NCBI GenBank assembly: GCA_937892395.1
Contig: CALAGJ010000013.1
Coordinates: 1-62,751 of the forward strand
Direction of reading: 5' to 3'
DNA length: 62,751 nucleotides
Source: an uncultured Parafilimonas sp.
GTDB taxonomy: Bacteria; Bacteroidota; Bacteroidia; Chitinophagales; Chitinophagaceae
Shown here: positions 26,957-36,124 of the stretch, in pieces
How the letters are laid out: each line of letters opens with the position of its first letter
How positions within the stretch are numbered: the first letter of the stretch is position 1
Translations under genes and position numbers: made by a program
The notes under the pieces: model-generated
What the model saw: the letters and a program-made list of their open reading frames with translations, nothing else
Databases searched by the model: none
Told to the model about the DNA's origin: nothing

Positions 26957-26964
26957 CAAACCTA
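26957..26964 (-). promoter_or_regulatory. -7 promoter element of odhB
   Basis: Minus-strand TAGGTTTG followed by CCACC, 20 bases before the ATG at 26936. An exact TAnnTTTG match; it decides the start. Confidence 0.6.
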
Positions 26965-27163
26965 ATAGAAAAAAGGTTATAAAAAATGCTTGAAAAATTG
27001 ATTTGCATTATCAGTATATACTTTGACAGCGAAAATGAATTTTCATAGAAATAATTAGATGAAAATTTTTTATCCCACAATATATGAGACATGCTTGTCA
27101 AAAAAAATTGCTTCGCAAAAATAAAACCCTACTTTGGCTGCCTAAAATCAAACCAATTTATCA

Positions 27164-28660
27164 ATGAGTTTATTCGTAAAGAAAGATTTGAAATTACTCT
27201 TGTCTCAAGCAGAAGACAGTGAGAAAGGATTAAAAAGAACCTTAGGCGCAGGAAATCTGGTTGCCTTGGGCATTGGTGCCATCATAGGAGCTGGTTTATT
27301 TGTGCGCACAGCAGCAGCTGCAGGACAGGCCGCAGGACCCGCTGTTACATTGTCTTTTGTGGTAGCTGCTATTGGTTGTGCTTTTGCAGGACTTTGCTAT
27401 GCTGAGTTTGCAAGTATGATCCCCATTGCAGGTAGTGCTTATGCCTATAGTTATGTAACAATGGGCGAGCTAGTAGCCTGGATAATAGGATGGGCGCTTA
27501 TTATGGAATATGCATTGGGCGCAGCCACAGTTTCTATTGCTTGGAGTGAATATTTAAACAAACTGCTTGGGGGTGGCATTCCCTATGAATGGTGCCATAG
27601 TTTTCTGGAAAGTTATACAGACTCTGCCGGAGTAGCTCATAGTGGTATTATGAATGCACCTGCTCTTGTTATATTATTATCATTGACATTATTGCTGATA
27701 AAAGGCACTCAGGAAAGTGCTATGATTAACGCAATAATAGTGGCTGTAAAAGTGGCTATAGTATTAATATTTATTGTAGTTGGCTGGCAGTTTATCGACC
27801 CTGCAAATCATACTCCATATCTTATTCCTGAAAATACACCCCCAATGTTGGATAGTGCTGGTCAGGTAATTGCAGATTATAGTGGGTGGAATAAACATGG
27901 TTGGGGCGGTGTATTAGGAGGTGCAGCCATAGTGTTCTTTGCATTTATCGGTTTTGATGCAGTAAGTACTGCTGCGCAGGAAGCAAAGAATCCTAAAAGA
28001 GATATGCCGATTGGCATATTAGGCTCTTTGGTGGTATGTACGATTCTTTATATTTTATTTGGTCATGTACTGACCGGAGTTACCAACTGGAAAGATTTTG
28101 TAGATCCAGAAAAAGGCAGAGAAGCATCGGTTGCCTATGCAATTTCGGCACACATGCCTGGATATGAGTGGCTGGCCAAAGCAGTTACTGTTGCTATTCT
28201 TGCTGGTTTTAGTTCTGTAATATTAGTTATGCTTATGGGTCAGAGTCGTGTATTTTATTCCATGAGTAATGATGGATTGATACCTAAAGCATTTGGAGAA
28301 TTGCATCCAAAATTTAAAACTCCTTACAAAGCTAACTGGATTCTATTTGTTTTTGTGGGTGCATTTGCGGCATTTGTACCGGGCCATGTAGCCGGAGATC
28401 TTACCAGTTTTGGTACTTTATTCGCATTTGTTTTGGTTTGTATTGGCATACTTTTACTCAGAAGAAGTTCGCCTTCAATTGTTCGTCCTTTTAAAACACC
28501 TTGGCCATATATCGTATGTCCACTGGGTGCATTAATTTGTACAGCTATGATTGTAGGTTTAGATACACAAACCTTGTCTGTGGCTTTTGGATGGATGGCC
28601 GTAGGCCTTGTTGTTTATTTCCTTTATGGAAAACATAATAGCAAACTCAGAAATCCATAA
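27164..28660 (+). CDS. APC-family amino acid permease (CAT type)
   Basis: Cationic amino acid transporter-like permease, 498 residues with 12 or more membrane helices. 'LGAGNLVALGIGAIIGAGLFV' is the diagnostic first helix, 'AFAGLCYAEFASMIPIAGSAYAYSYVTMGE' the second and third, and 'FFAFIGFDAVSTAAQEAKNPKRDMPIGI' helix 6 and following loop, all typical of the CAT subgroup. The N-terminal 'DSEKGLKRTLG' is cytoplasmic. A strong terminator follows (28685-28714), so it is a single-gene unit divergent from odhB. The TACTTTGG at 27130 may be its -7 element. Substrate unknown. Confidence 0.93.
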   Translation: MSLFVKKDLKLLLSQAEDSEKGLKRTLGAGNLVALGIGAIIGAGLFVRTAAAAGQAAGPAVTLSFVVAAIGCAFAGLCYAEFASMIPIAGSAYAYSYVTMGELVAWIIGWALIMEYALGAATVSIAWSEYLNKLLGGGIPYEWCHSFLESYTDSAGVAHSGIMNAPALVILLSLTLLLIKGTQESAMINAIIVAVKVAIVLIFIVVGWQFIDPANHTPYLIPENTPPMLDSAGQVIADYSGWNKHGWGGVLGGAAIVFFAFIGFDAVSTAAQEAKNPKRDMPIGILGSLVVCTILYILFGHVLTGVTNWKDFVDPEKGREASVAYAISAHMPGYEWLAKAVTVAILAGFSSVILVMLMGQSRVFYSMSNDGLIPKAFGELHPKFKTPYKANWILFVFVGAFAAFVPGHVAGDLTSFGTLFAFVLVCIGILLLRRSSPSIVRPFKTPWPYIVCPLGALICTAMIVGLDTQTLSVAFGWMAVGLVVYFLYGKHNSKLRNP

Positions 28661-28684
28661 TAGATATACCACATATAAAAAACT

Positions 28685-28714
28685 GCCCCAATTCAAAAAT
28701 TGGGGCTTTTTTTA
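28685..28714 (+). terminator. Rho-independent terminator of permease gene
   Basis: Perfect 9-bp stem GCCCCAATT/AATTGGGGC (28685-28693, 28698-28706), 4-base loop, then eight T. Confidence 0.9.
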
Positions 28715-28764
28715 TCATCCGTTATTCCATTACTACTGCATGCGGCAATATTTCAATAAATCAT

Positions 28765-29550
28765 TTATTCATGCACAACCAAAACCGGCACCGAACTATG
28801 ATAAGCTAATTTTTTTGTATGACTTGTACTAAACAATCTGCCGAGTAAAGAATGGTGTTTATGTATTGCAATAATCATATCCACGTTCTTATCTTCTGCA
28901 AATTGATGTATAGCATCATCTACATCATACAATCTTAAGAAATAAAACTCCGGGTTAAATTCTGAGAACATTTCTTTCAAATTATTTCTTTCCATTTCTT
29001 CCTCTTCGGACAAAGAAATATATACTTCGCTATTTACATTCAGTACATGAAGTTTCGGATTATTAAACGCAGCCAAAGCAGTTTTTATAGGTGCTGATGG
29101 AATAGTATTTATTACATCTTTTAAGTCTGTAGCCAGCATTACTTGTTTGATTGCTCTATCTGTAGCATCTGCAGGAATTATCAGTACAGGACAGGCTTTT
29201 TGCTCAGTCATTTTGAGCGTATTACTTCCAACAAATACCTGGGCCAGTGCACTGCGGCCTGTTATGCCCATAACAATTAAATCGGCTTTTCTATGTCTTG
29301 CTACTTTTTCAGTTTCTTCTACTAAATCCTTTCCCTGTGTGCTGATGATATTAATCATCAATCCGGGAACTTGCAATTCATTACGCAGATTTTCCAATGC
29401 AGCCATAGCTAGGTCTTCGCCCTCATCATCTGCATACATGTGGTAAAAAATTATTTCGGTATTCGTACTACTTTTAAATAGTTGTACGGAATATCTTGCC
29501 GCACCACTTGCTGTGTCAGAAAAGTCAACAGGAACAAGAATTGTTTGCAT
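28765..29550 (-). CDS. Universal stress protein, tandem UspA domains
   Basis: Cytoplasmic stress protein of 261 residues made of two UspA folds. Domain 1 begins with 'ILVPVDFSDTA' and has 'IVMGITGRSALAQVFVGSNTLKM', the ATP-binding G-2x-G-9x-G-S/T pattern. Domain 2 (about 141-261) begins 'IKQVMLATDLKDV' and ends 'LLGRLFSTSHTKKLAYHSSVPVLVVHE', where the pattern is degenerate. Two-domain proteins of this type are common in Bacteroidota. It converges with the permease gene; its own promoter is in the 29551-29900 spacer, though no exact -7 match is seen. Confidence 0.9.
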   Translation of the reverse strand: MQTILVPVDFSDTASGAARYSVQLFKSSTNTEIIFYHMYADDEGEDLAMAALENLRNELQVPGLMINIISTQGKDLVEETEKVARHRKADLIVMGITGRSALAQVFVGSNTLKMTEQKACPVLIIPADATDRAIKQVMLATDLKDVINTIPSAPIKTALAAFNNPKLHVLNVNSEVYISLSEEEEMERNNLKEMFSEFNPEFYFLRLYDVDDAIHQFAEDKNVDMIIAIHKHHSLLGRLFSTSHTKKLAYHSSVPVLVVHE

Positions 29551-29900
29551 TAAATTTATTTTTTTGGAGGCGGAAGGTATAAGTTTTTAAAAATATAATA
29601 AAAAACAGATTTTTTGAGCGGCATTTTTCAACCCAGATTTTGCATTTGACTTTCTGATGAAAAGCTAAAAGGCCATATAGATGCGCTTTTGAGGTTAATT
29701 TTTGATAGCTGAAATAATGAACTATCTTAAATATGTTACAAAAGGACAAGTATGCATCGTTTTAGTGCTGCAATAGATCTAAACAGAAAATCTAAGTTCG
29801 ATGGTTAACAAAGCATTCAAAATCAAAGAATCTATCTTACACTTTAGCATGCATACAAAGCATAACGACAGGTCATTTTACAGTCATACAAAAATTTATG
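29551..29900. other. Spacer without gene
   Basis: No supported gene in these 350 bases. The part near 29551-29600 should hold the usp promoter; the rest is AT-rich, with only short shadow frames. The terminator of the next gene lies at its end. Confidence 0.6.
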
Positions 29901-29933
29901 AAAAAAAATTGGCGTAGCTAATTTAACTACGCC
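29901..29933 (-). terminator. Rho-independent terminator of the type IX repeat gene
   Basis: Minus-strand GGCGTAG (9-base loop) CTACGCC followed by AATTTTTTTT (29901-29910). It is 27 bp beyond the stop at 29960. Confidence 0.85.
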
Positions 29934-29959
29934 GATTATACAATAAAAATTGATAATAA

Positions 29960-31978
29960 TTATTCCACTATCAACTTCAAGGGAGTATTGCCACCAGCCT
30001 TTACTAAATATACCCCCTTACTAAGTTTTGCCGGAAGGGTTATCAACAGAGTAGCCTGCTGTGGCCAATACATTTTTTGGTGTACCAATTTACCCTCCAT
30101 ATTCATTATCTGTACATTCAGAGCATCTGTAGAAGCAGTATTCAACTGAATGGTGAAGGCAGCACCTCTAAGCGGGTTTGGATACAATCTAACTGCCAGT
30201 TGCTTGCGCACTTCTATGGTTTTCACATCATAAATTTTTGATCTGCCATCTTTATCTACCTGAATTAGGCGATAATAGTTGAGGCCATCTGTAGGGTATT
30301 TATCAAGTGTTTGATATTCATTTCTTATAGATGGCTTTTTACTTGCTTCCACATTGGCCACAGTGGTATAGCTGCGTGCATCCTTACTTCTCTCCACAAG
30401 AAAATAGTCATTGTTAAGTTCCGATGCTGTTGACCATTTTAACAATACCGAACCATCTGCATTCAATTCTGGTTCAAAGCTAAGCAGATTTACAGGCAGG
30501 AGGCCTTCGCATATTGTGCCCACAATATAATCGTGTGGTGTACTGCTGGAATTTCTTTCACCTGTGGGTGGTGTTTGATAAGTAAAATAAATACTGATGG
30601 GTGTGCCGCTGGCAATTGCTTTTCTAAAGATAAAATCGGAGCCAATACGTGTCATAGCATAACCTGGATAGCCGCCACTCAATCCTTCCCGAATGTAAAT
30701 GAATACATAAGCACAACCTTCTATGGGCTCTAATGGATGAAATTGAAAAAGTACATCATTCTCAATTGTCTCAGCTTTATAACTATAATCACCATTTTCT
30801 AAGGTATCGCAAAAGCCTTCGTTGTTATCAATATTCACTACCAAGTTTACAGGTGTTGAAATAGTAAAGAGTCCGAGGTTATCAGTAGCTTTTGCAGTAA
30901 GTGTATAATTGCCGGCAATCACATTTGTCCAGTCAAAATTATATGGGCTGGTATTATCAGTGTTTAGTAAGGTAGCTCCATTGAAAAATTCAACCTTGCT
31001 AATAGTACCATCTGTATCAACAGCATTTGCATTGATAGCAATGGTTGCTGGTTCTGTAAAACTGGCATTGTTAATGGGCGATATTATTTCGACGGTGGGA
31101 GCAACACCAATGATACCTGTACAGTTACTTCCTACTACATAGCTATGTGGGTTAGAACTTGAATTTCTTTCACCCGCTGGCGGCGTTTGATACGTGAAGT
31201 AAAAACTGATTGGTGTAGCATCTACAATGGGCTTAGTAAATATAAAAGTTGTGCCAGAAGCAGTCATACCATAACCCGGATATCCGCCTGAGAGACCTTC
31301 ACGAATATAAATGAGTGCATACAAACAACCTGCTATTGGTTGCAATGGATGGAAAGTAAATGTTACTAGTCCATCTTTTGTTTCCGCTTTATACTCATAA
31401 TCACCATTGATTGCAGTTCCACAATAGCCATTTGTATTAGGAACATTTACCATAATATTTACAGGAATGGAACTTGCAGAAAGCCCACCGTTATCAGTGG
31501 CTTTGGCAGTTAATGAATAGGAACCTGCTGCTACCCCGGTCCAAGTGTAGCTATATGGACTGGTTTCAGAAGTTCCCAGCAAGGAAGTGCCATTAAAGAA
31601 CTCAACTTTACTTATACTCCCATCAGCATCAGAAGCTGTAGCATTAATGGTAATGTTTGCAGGTGCAGTAAAACTGGCTGCTTCAATAGGCGATGTAATG
31701 GAAACATTTGGTGCACCGGCTTCACAAACCGTACCTACCAGATATGAATGGGGATCAATACTTGAATTCCTTTCCCCTCCTGTAGGAACCTGATACGTAA
31801 AATAAAAACTGGTTACAACCCCATCTGCAATGGGTTTGCTAAAAACAAAATCACTGCCCGAAGCAGTCATACCATATCCAGGATAAGTGCCTGAGGTGCC
31901 TTCCCTCAAATAAATAATGGCATATGTACTACCTGCAATAGGGGCCAAAAACTTGTAGCATGAAACTGTGTAAAGCAA
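29960..31978 (-). pseudogene. 5'-truncated secreted protein with Ig/CBM-like repeats and type IX sorting domain
   Basis: Open frame of 672 codons that lacks a signal peptide and starts inside a repeat. Three copies of a ~90-residue beta domain are present (marked by 'PGYGMTASG' or 'PGYAMTRIG' and 'ERNSS..PH.Y.VG'); copy 1 begins only at 'LAPIAGSTYAIIYLREG', while copies 2 and 3 have about 20 further residues ('NGDYEYKAETKDGLVTF'). Between them lie two bacterial Ig domains ('SISKVEFFNGTSLL', 'GTISKVEFFNGATLL'). A linker and the type A sorting domain ('VRLYPNPLRGAAFTIQL' to the end) follow. The ~90-residue domain resembles CBM56-like glucan-binding modules, a tentative call. The natural protein was probably a secreted glycosidase or binder whose 5' part is lost; without a signal peptide it cannot use type IX secretion. 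Confidence 0.75.
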
Positions 31979-32280
31979 AAGTTGGATTCATGCAAAGTAA
32001 ATAGGGCAATAAAATATATACATTCCTTTACGCTAAAACCCAGATTTTCATTTAACTTTATTGGGTAAAATAGAGTGGACATACAGAAAAGTATTTGAGT
32101 ATAACATTTGGCAGAAGTAATAGTGCACAATTCTACAGTCAAGAATGGTTCTTATCGTTCCAATTAGGCAGCGTTTCTTTTTTGAAATACATTTCACTGG
32201 CACAATCAGGGCTAAAAATGCCATCCAAAAGCATGCACAAGTAAAAATATGGTACTACAAAAAACCAGCAGATAAAAGAA

Positions 32281-32400
32281 ATTTATATGGGCGTGTCCCT
32301 TTGGGTCGGGCTTTACACTACAAGTCCTCGCCATTCGTGCCTCATGGCTGCGGGCTTTTCGTTCCAAATGAAGCGTAGCGAAATTCACGAATGCCAAAAT
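32281..32400. repeat. Probable dispersed intergenic repeat
   Basis: GC-richer block containing GGGTCGGGCTTTA (32304-32316), shared exactly with 78-90, then 'TCATGGCTGCGGGCTTTTCG' and 'AATGAAGCGTAGCGAAATTC'. Similar blocks are, as far as I recall, scattered in Bacteroidota genomes; only the 13-mer repeat is visible here, so the extent is approximate. Confidence 0.4.
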
Positions 32401-32669
32401 AGATAAAAGATACATTCGTAATCCCTCACGCAAGCCATCCACCAGTTCAAAAGCATTTCCCCACAGATAAATTTGCACCTTTGTACTACACCCTCCAACA
32501 GATAGATAAAACAAAACTCATATTACCCTATCTACAATTTATACGAATTTATGCTTGCCATAATGCACAACTTAACTATTTATGTTACGTAACAAAAAAC
32601 AAGTTAATTAATTGATAACAAGGATGATTGAAATTTTTTAAAAAAATATCAATCATTTGTAAACTTGCG

Positions 32670-32677
32670 TATATTTG
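32670..32677 (+). promoter_or_regulatory. -7 promoter element upstream of the broken lipoprotein gene
   Basis: TATATTTG, an exact TAnnTTTG match, 163 bases before the ATG at 32841. It would give an unusually long leader for this genome. Confidence 0.4.
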
Positions 32678-32840
32678 CAAATAACAGAAATTTAGCGGAT
32701 ATCCTTAAACTCAATAGCCACGAACTTTTTGCAATGTTTTTACAAATACGAGTTTAAAGACTAACTGACAATTTATGCTGACGGACCAATCTGAAACAGC
32801 GTCTAATCTTGAAAGTAGGGAAATTTTAAAAGAATAAAAT

Positions 32841-33998
32841 ATGAACAAAAATTTTCTTTCATTAGCAATTCTAATGTTGCTTTTTTCTGCATGTAAAAAA
32901 GAAGCAACAAACCAAACAGAAATGAACTCTGCAAATCAGAGTAACCTTCAAACAAACATTTTTGAAAACTCTGCCGCAAACAAAGAAAGGATAAGAGCAA
33001 GCCTTGATTTAGCGGCGCAAACATTTTCAAAACTTGTAGCCAATGCAGAAGTACGCAGTTTGATAAAACAAAAAACTGTACAACGATTTGATGGTGATTA
33101 TGACTTTTTGTACAGCAAATTCAAGTTGCTGAAATTAAGTAATGGCAATACTATTGACCAAGAGTTAGCGGCACTAAATCCAAACTTCCCTGCTATTGCA
33201 GCAGGCATACCAAAGTTTAATATTTCAGTGCCGGTTGAGTGCGATAAATGGAATACCGCAGGCTTTATTCCAAATGTTGCAGTACAGGCTTTTGGGTTAG
33301 ACGAAAAAACTTTAACGACCATTAAAACTTACAAAGCAAATGGTGCAGTTGAATTGATGGATGCCAAAAAAGACCCGACAGTTCCGGTAATTGTTTTAGG
33401 CGTTTGCGAAAGGGTTGACATCAATGAAAAATTACGACCCGAATTTTTGGATAACACTACTACGGCTCGTGTAAGCGGTTGAAACGAAATTACTGAAAAA
33501 ATAAAGTGCCCAGATTTAGGTGCTATTGAAAGCTGGACAAGTGGTGCACCAGAGATATGGCAAACGGTTTATGGCTATAACTCTGCATCCAATGTAAATC
33601 CGAACCCTGTGTTTTCCCCATCAACAATAACACGTCAATTTTACAAACCAAGCAAAAGAAAAGACGTTGACAACAGAGATTGGTATGTGAATAGAAATTT
33701 GTTTTATTGGTACACTAATCCAGATTTAAGCACATCTGTATATGCAGATGCTACGACTCAGGAATGGCTTGAAGAAGATTATTTTGTACCTGGCGGGGGA
33801 ATAGATCTTACATTAAGCATTCCTGGCAAAATAGAAGTGATAATACTGGGGCAAAAAGTATCATTCACTCCTGGGCTATCTGCAACTTTTCATATAGAAG
33901 ATGATGATGATGACTGTGGTAGTAATACAGTTCATTTCTTAGACCCAATCACTAATATTTATACAACAGGCTTAATTACTTGGAAAGAAAAAAATTAA
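32841..33998 (+). pseudogene. Lipoprotein gene interrupted by one in-frame TGA
   Basis: One frame of 385 sense codons split by a single TGA at 33480-33482: the first 213 codons run from ATG 32841, and after the TGA the same frame stays open to 33998. The N-terminus is a lipoprotein signal with lipobox 'LLFSACKK' (Cys about 17). After the stop the frame reads NEITEKIKCPDLGAIESW and ends with an acidic 'HIEDDDDDCGSN' region. No family was recognised. The codon before and after fit coding sequence, and TGG to TGA (Trp to stop) is the simplest history. Either a nonsense mutation, a readthrough site or a sequencing error. A terminator follows at 34011. Confidence 0.8.
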
Positions 33999-34010
33999 TC
34001 CATCTATTAA

Positions 34011-34052
34011 AGAGTGTGTTCTCTGTCAAGAGAGCACACTCTATTTATTTTT
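34011..34052 (+). terminator. Rho-independent terminator
   Basis: Fourteen-bp stem with one G-U pair (34011-34024 with 34029-34042), loop GTCA, then an AT-rich T run. It separates the broken lipoprotein gene from the beta-barrel gene. Confidence 0.85.
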
Positions 34053-34063
34053 AAAATTATCAA

Positions 34064-34684
34064 ATGAGGTATTTAACAATAGTAATTGTTTTTTTATTTA
34101 CAACATTAGCAGCACAAGCACAAACAAAAATAAATTATGGTGCTGGTTTATCTTTTAATGGTGCTGGTGATTTACCAGGATACAATGTTCAGGCTGGTAT
34201 AAAGTTTAAAGCAAAAAACAGAATTAGTTATGCAGTAAATTTACGACATACAAATAATGCAAGAGAATTAGGTTTATATTTTATAGACCCGGCAACAGGT
34301 ATTAATGCAAATTCAAGCTATAGATTAATCTCAAGCGGAATTCAAAGCGAGTTTATCCCCACATTAAATATCATCAAAGAGAAAGCAGTTAATCTGAACT
34401 TGGGTATTGGCGGTTTAATAAGATACCAATTTAGTAATGATGTAACTCAACTTGCTTTTTTATATCCCACAGCTACAGGCTATCCAATTCCATTAGTAGC
34501 AATTGATATTGACAATAAAAAGTTTAAATATTTTACTTTGGGATATACTGCATTGGTAGAGTTTAATTTTAAAATAAATAGTAAATCAAATATTGGAATA
34601 AGTTTGAACTTGCAAAATGATACTTATGGTAATGTGATATGGAATTTTCCTGTAACATATAGTTATAAGATTTCAGATAAGTAA
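34064..34684 (+). CDS. Putative small outer-membrane beta-barrel protein
   Basis: Exported protein of 206 residues. Signal peptide MRYLTIVIVF... cleaved near 'LAAQAQTK'. The mature part alternates polar and hydrophobic residues in about eight strands ('KINYGAGLSFNG', 'NVQAGIKFKAKNRISYAVNLRH', 'VNLNLGIGGLIRYQF', 'FTLGYTALVEFNFKI', 'NIGISLNLQND') as in small OmpA/OmpW-like barrels. No named family was recognised. Only 27 bp after its stop the first 117-bp structured repeat begins, so it may be a cassette gene. No obvious promoter directly upstream; the preceding terminator at 34011-34052 suggests one within ~20 bp or readthrough. Confidence 0.65.
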   Translation: MRYLTIVIVFLFTTLAAQAQTKINYGAGLSFNGAGDLPGYNVQAGIKFKAKNRISYAVNLRHTNNARELGLYFIDPATGINANSSYRLISSGIQSEFIPTLNIIKEKAVNLNLGIGGLIRYQFSNDVTQLAFLYPTATGYPIPLVAIDIDNKKFKYFTLGYTALVEFNFKINSKSNIGISLNLQNDTYGNVIWNFPVTYSYKISDK

Positions 34685-34710
34685 GTCGTTGCCAGACAAA
34701 GAACTTCTGC

Positions 34711-34827
34711 CAACATTTAGACCTATAGCCGAAAGCCCTCTGCAATAAGCCTTTTTACATCTATTAAGAGATATAAAATTAAACGAACTGGGGGCTTTTG
34801 GTTATACGTTGTTCAGCAACGCCGGGT
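34711..34827 (+). repeat. Structured 117-bp repeat, copy A
   Basis: Direct repeat of 36125-36241 with about nine mismatches, same length. It can fold into an imperfect palindrome: outer CAAC (34711-34714) with GTTG (34808-34811), TATA with TATA, then a 12-bp arm CCGAAAGCCCTC with GGGGGCTTTTGG (two wobble pairs) around a ~49-base loop. A second small hairpin CGTTGTTCAGCAACG sits at the 3' edge. It begins 27 bp after the stop of the beta-barrel gene. Confidence 0.85.
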
Positions 34828-35024
34828 AACATAATTAAAATGCATAAAAGCCAAAAAGAGCCCACCAAATTTTTATAGCATGATTGGCCCATTTATTTTA
34901 GCTACCGTCTATTGGCCTTTAAAATGGCCCATTTTTTCTTATTCTTGCACTTTTAAAATTGGTTTTTAGACAGACTGACGTTGTGTGCGAGGCTATCGTA
35001 CACCCTTCAAATTCGGGCAGATAA

Positions 35025-36110
35025 ATGGAACGACATCGAATAATTGGTTTTGATTTAGCAAGAGCTTATGCCATTTTTGGAATGTTTATTGTGAACTTTA
35101 ATTTTTGCTTTGGTTCTTTTCAAGACCAAACCATAATTGGACAATTCTTAAATCTTTTTACAGGCAACTCAACTTCCATTTTTATCATTTGTGCAGGAAT
35201 GGGCATTTCCTTAATGACATCTAATCATATAAATTATTCCCAACAAGACAAAAAGAAACACAAATCAACCATCTTAAAACGTTCTTGGTTTTTGTTTGTA
35301 CTTGGACTTTTGCTTTATAATTGGTGGGCTGGCGACATTTTACACTTTTATGGAGGCTATATGCACATTGCAGCATTTATTCTTTATATTCCAAAAAGGT
35401 ATTATTTAACTGGTGCACTTCTTGCAATTTTAATATTTCACCTTTTACTATTAATTATTCCGATTTTTACAAGTTGGGATATGACACTTTTTAAGTATGC
35501 AGACTTTTGGTCAATTAAAGGATTTTTAAGAAACACATTTTACTATGGATGGAATTCCATTTTCCCTTGGATCGCATATTTCTTACTTGGAATGTGGCTG
35601 GGCAGATTAAATTGGAAAGAACCAAAAATTAGACTTCATATTTTTTTTGTAGGCTTAATTTTTTTCATACTCTTTGAAGGCTTGAGAAAATACTCAATAT
35701 ACAAACAGTTTGATAGACAAATATTTGACTATATAAACGCTGACTATTTTCCTCCTTACTTACCATTTATGGTAATCACTACATCATTTGCTTTAATGGC
35801 AATAACTGTTTGTATTTGGATTGGTGAAAAATTTGAAAAAAATTTAATAATAAAATGGCTTTCTGACACAGGAAAAATGACACTATCAAATTATGTTCAA
35901 CATTTAACAATTGGGATGTTAGTTTTTCAATTTATTTCAGGTTCAGAATACACAAGAGGCTATTTGCAAATGGGTAAAATAGTTTCACCTGCTTACATTT
36001 TGACATTTTCATTTTGATATTTCATTACGAGTATATTTTTTAGTGTACAATGGACAAAGAAATTTGGAAGAGGACCACTTGAAATGTTAATGAGAAAAAT
36101 ATCAGGGTGA
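35025..36110 (+). pseudogene. DUF418 membrane protein gene interrupted by one in-frame TGA
   Basis: Polytopic inner-membrane protein of the DUF418 / acyltransferase-like family with about eight to nine helices. 'RIIGFDLARAYAIFGMFIVNF' is the family N-terminus and 'LSDTGKMTLSNYVQH' a conserved inner block. The frame stops at TGA 36015-36017 after 330 codons, but the same frame continues for 30 codons to TGA 36108-36110 and contains the family's C-terminal signature 'TKKFGRGPLEMLMRKIS'. So the early stop removes the last helix and signature. TGG to TGA is the simplest change. The true stop is 15 bp before repeat copy B. Product may be inactive. Confidence 0.85.
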
Positions 36111-36124
36111 AGAAGCCCTGCATA

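Larger units (their letters stand above)
31979..32840. other. Gene-free scar region
   Basis: About 860 bases without a supported gene, between the broken 5' end of the repeat protein and a lipoprotein gene. It holds a repeat-like GC-richer segment (32281-32400), a 12-bp perfect palindrome TGTTACGTAACA (32583-32594) and a promoter match (32670-32677). No continuation of the truncated domain was found in any minus-strand frame. Short open frames (for example 32212-32514) run through the repeat and look like junk. Confidence 0.65.

Noticed and set aside
26937..27101. Upstream extension of odhB
   Set aside because: The promoter at 26957-26964 and the MIDIKVPAVG start show that translation begins at 26936.
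32212..32514. 100-codon minus-strand frame
   Set aside because: It runs through the GC-rich repeat-like block, has no start context or family, and its composition is that of a repeat.
32841..36110. Genome-wide reassignment of TGA to Trp
   Set aside because: Normal genes such as pdxJ end with TGA and the two broken genes use TGG for Trp, so ordinary nonsense mutation is far more likely.
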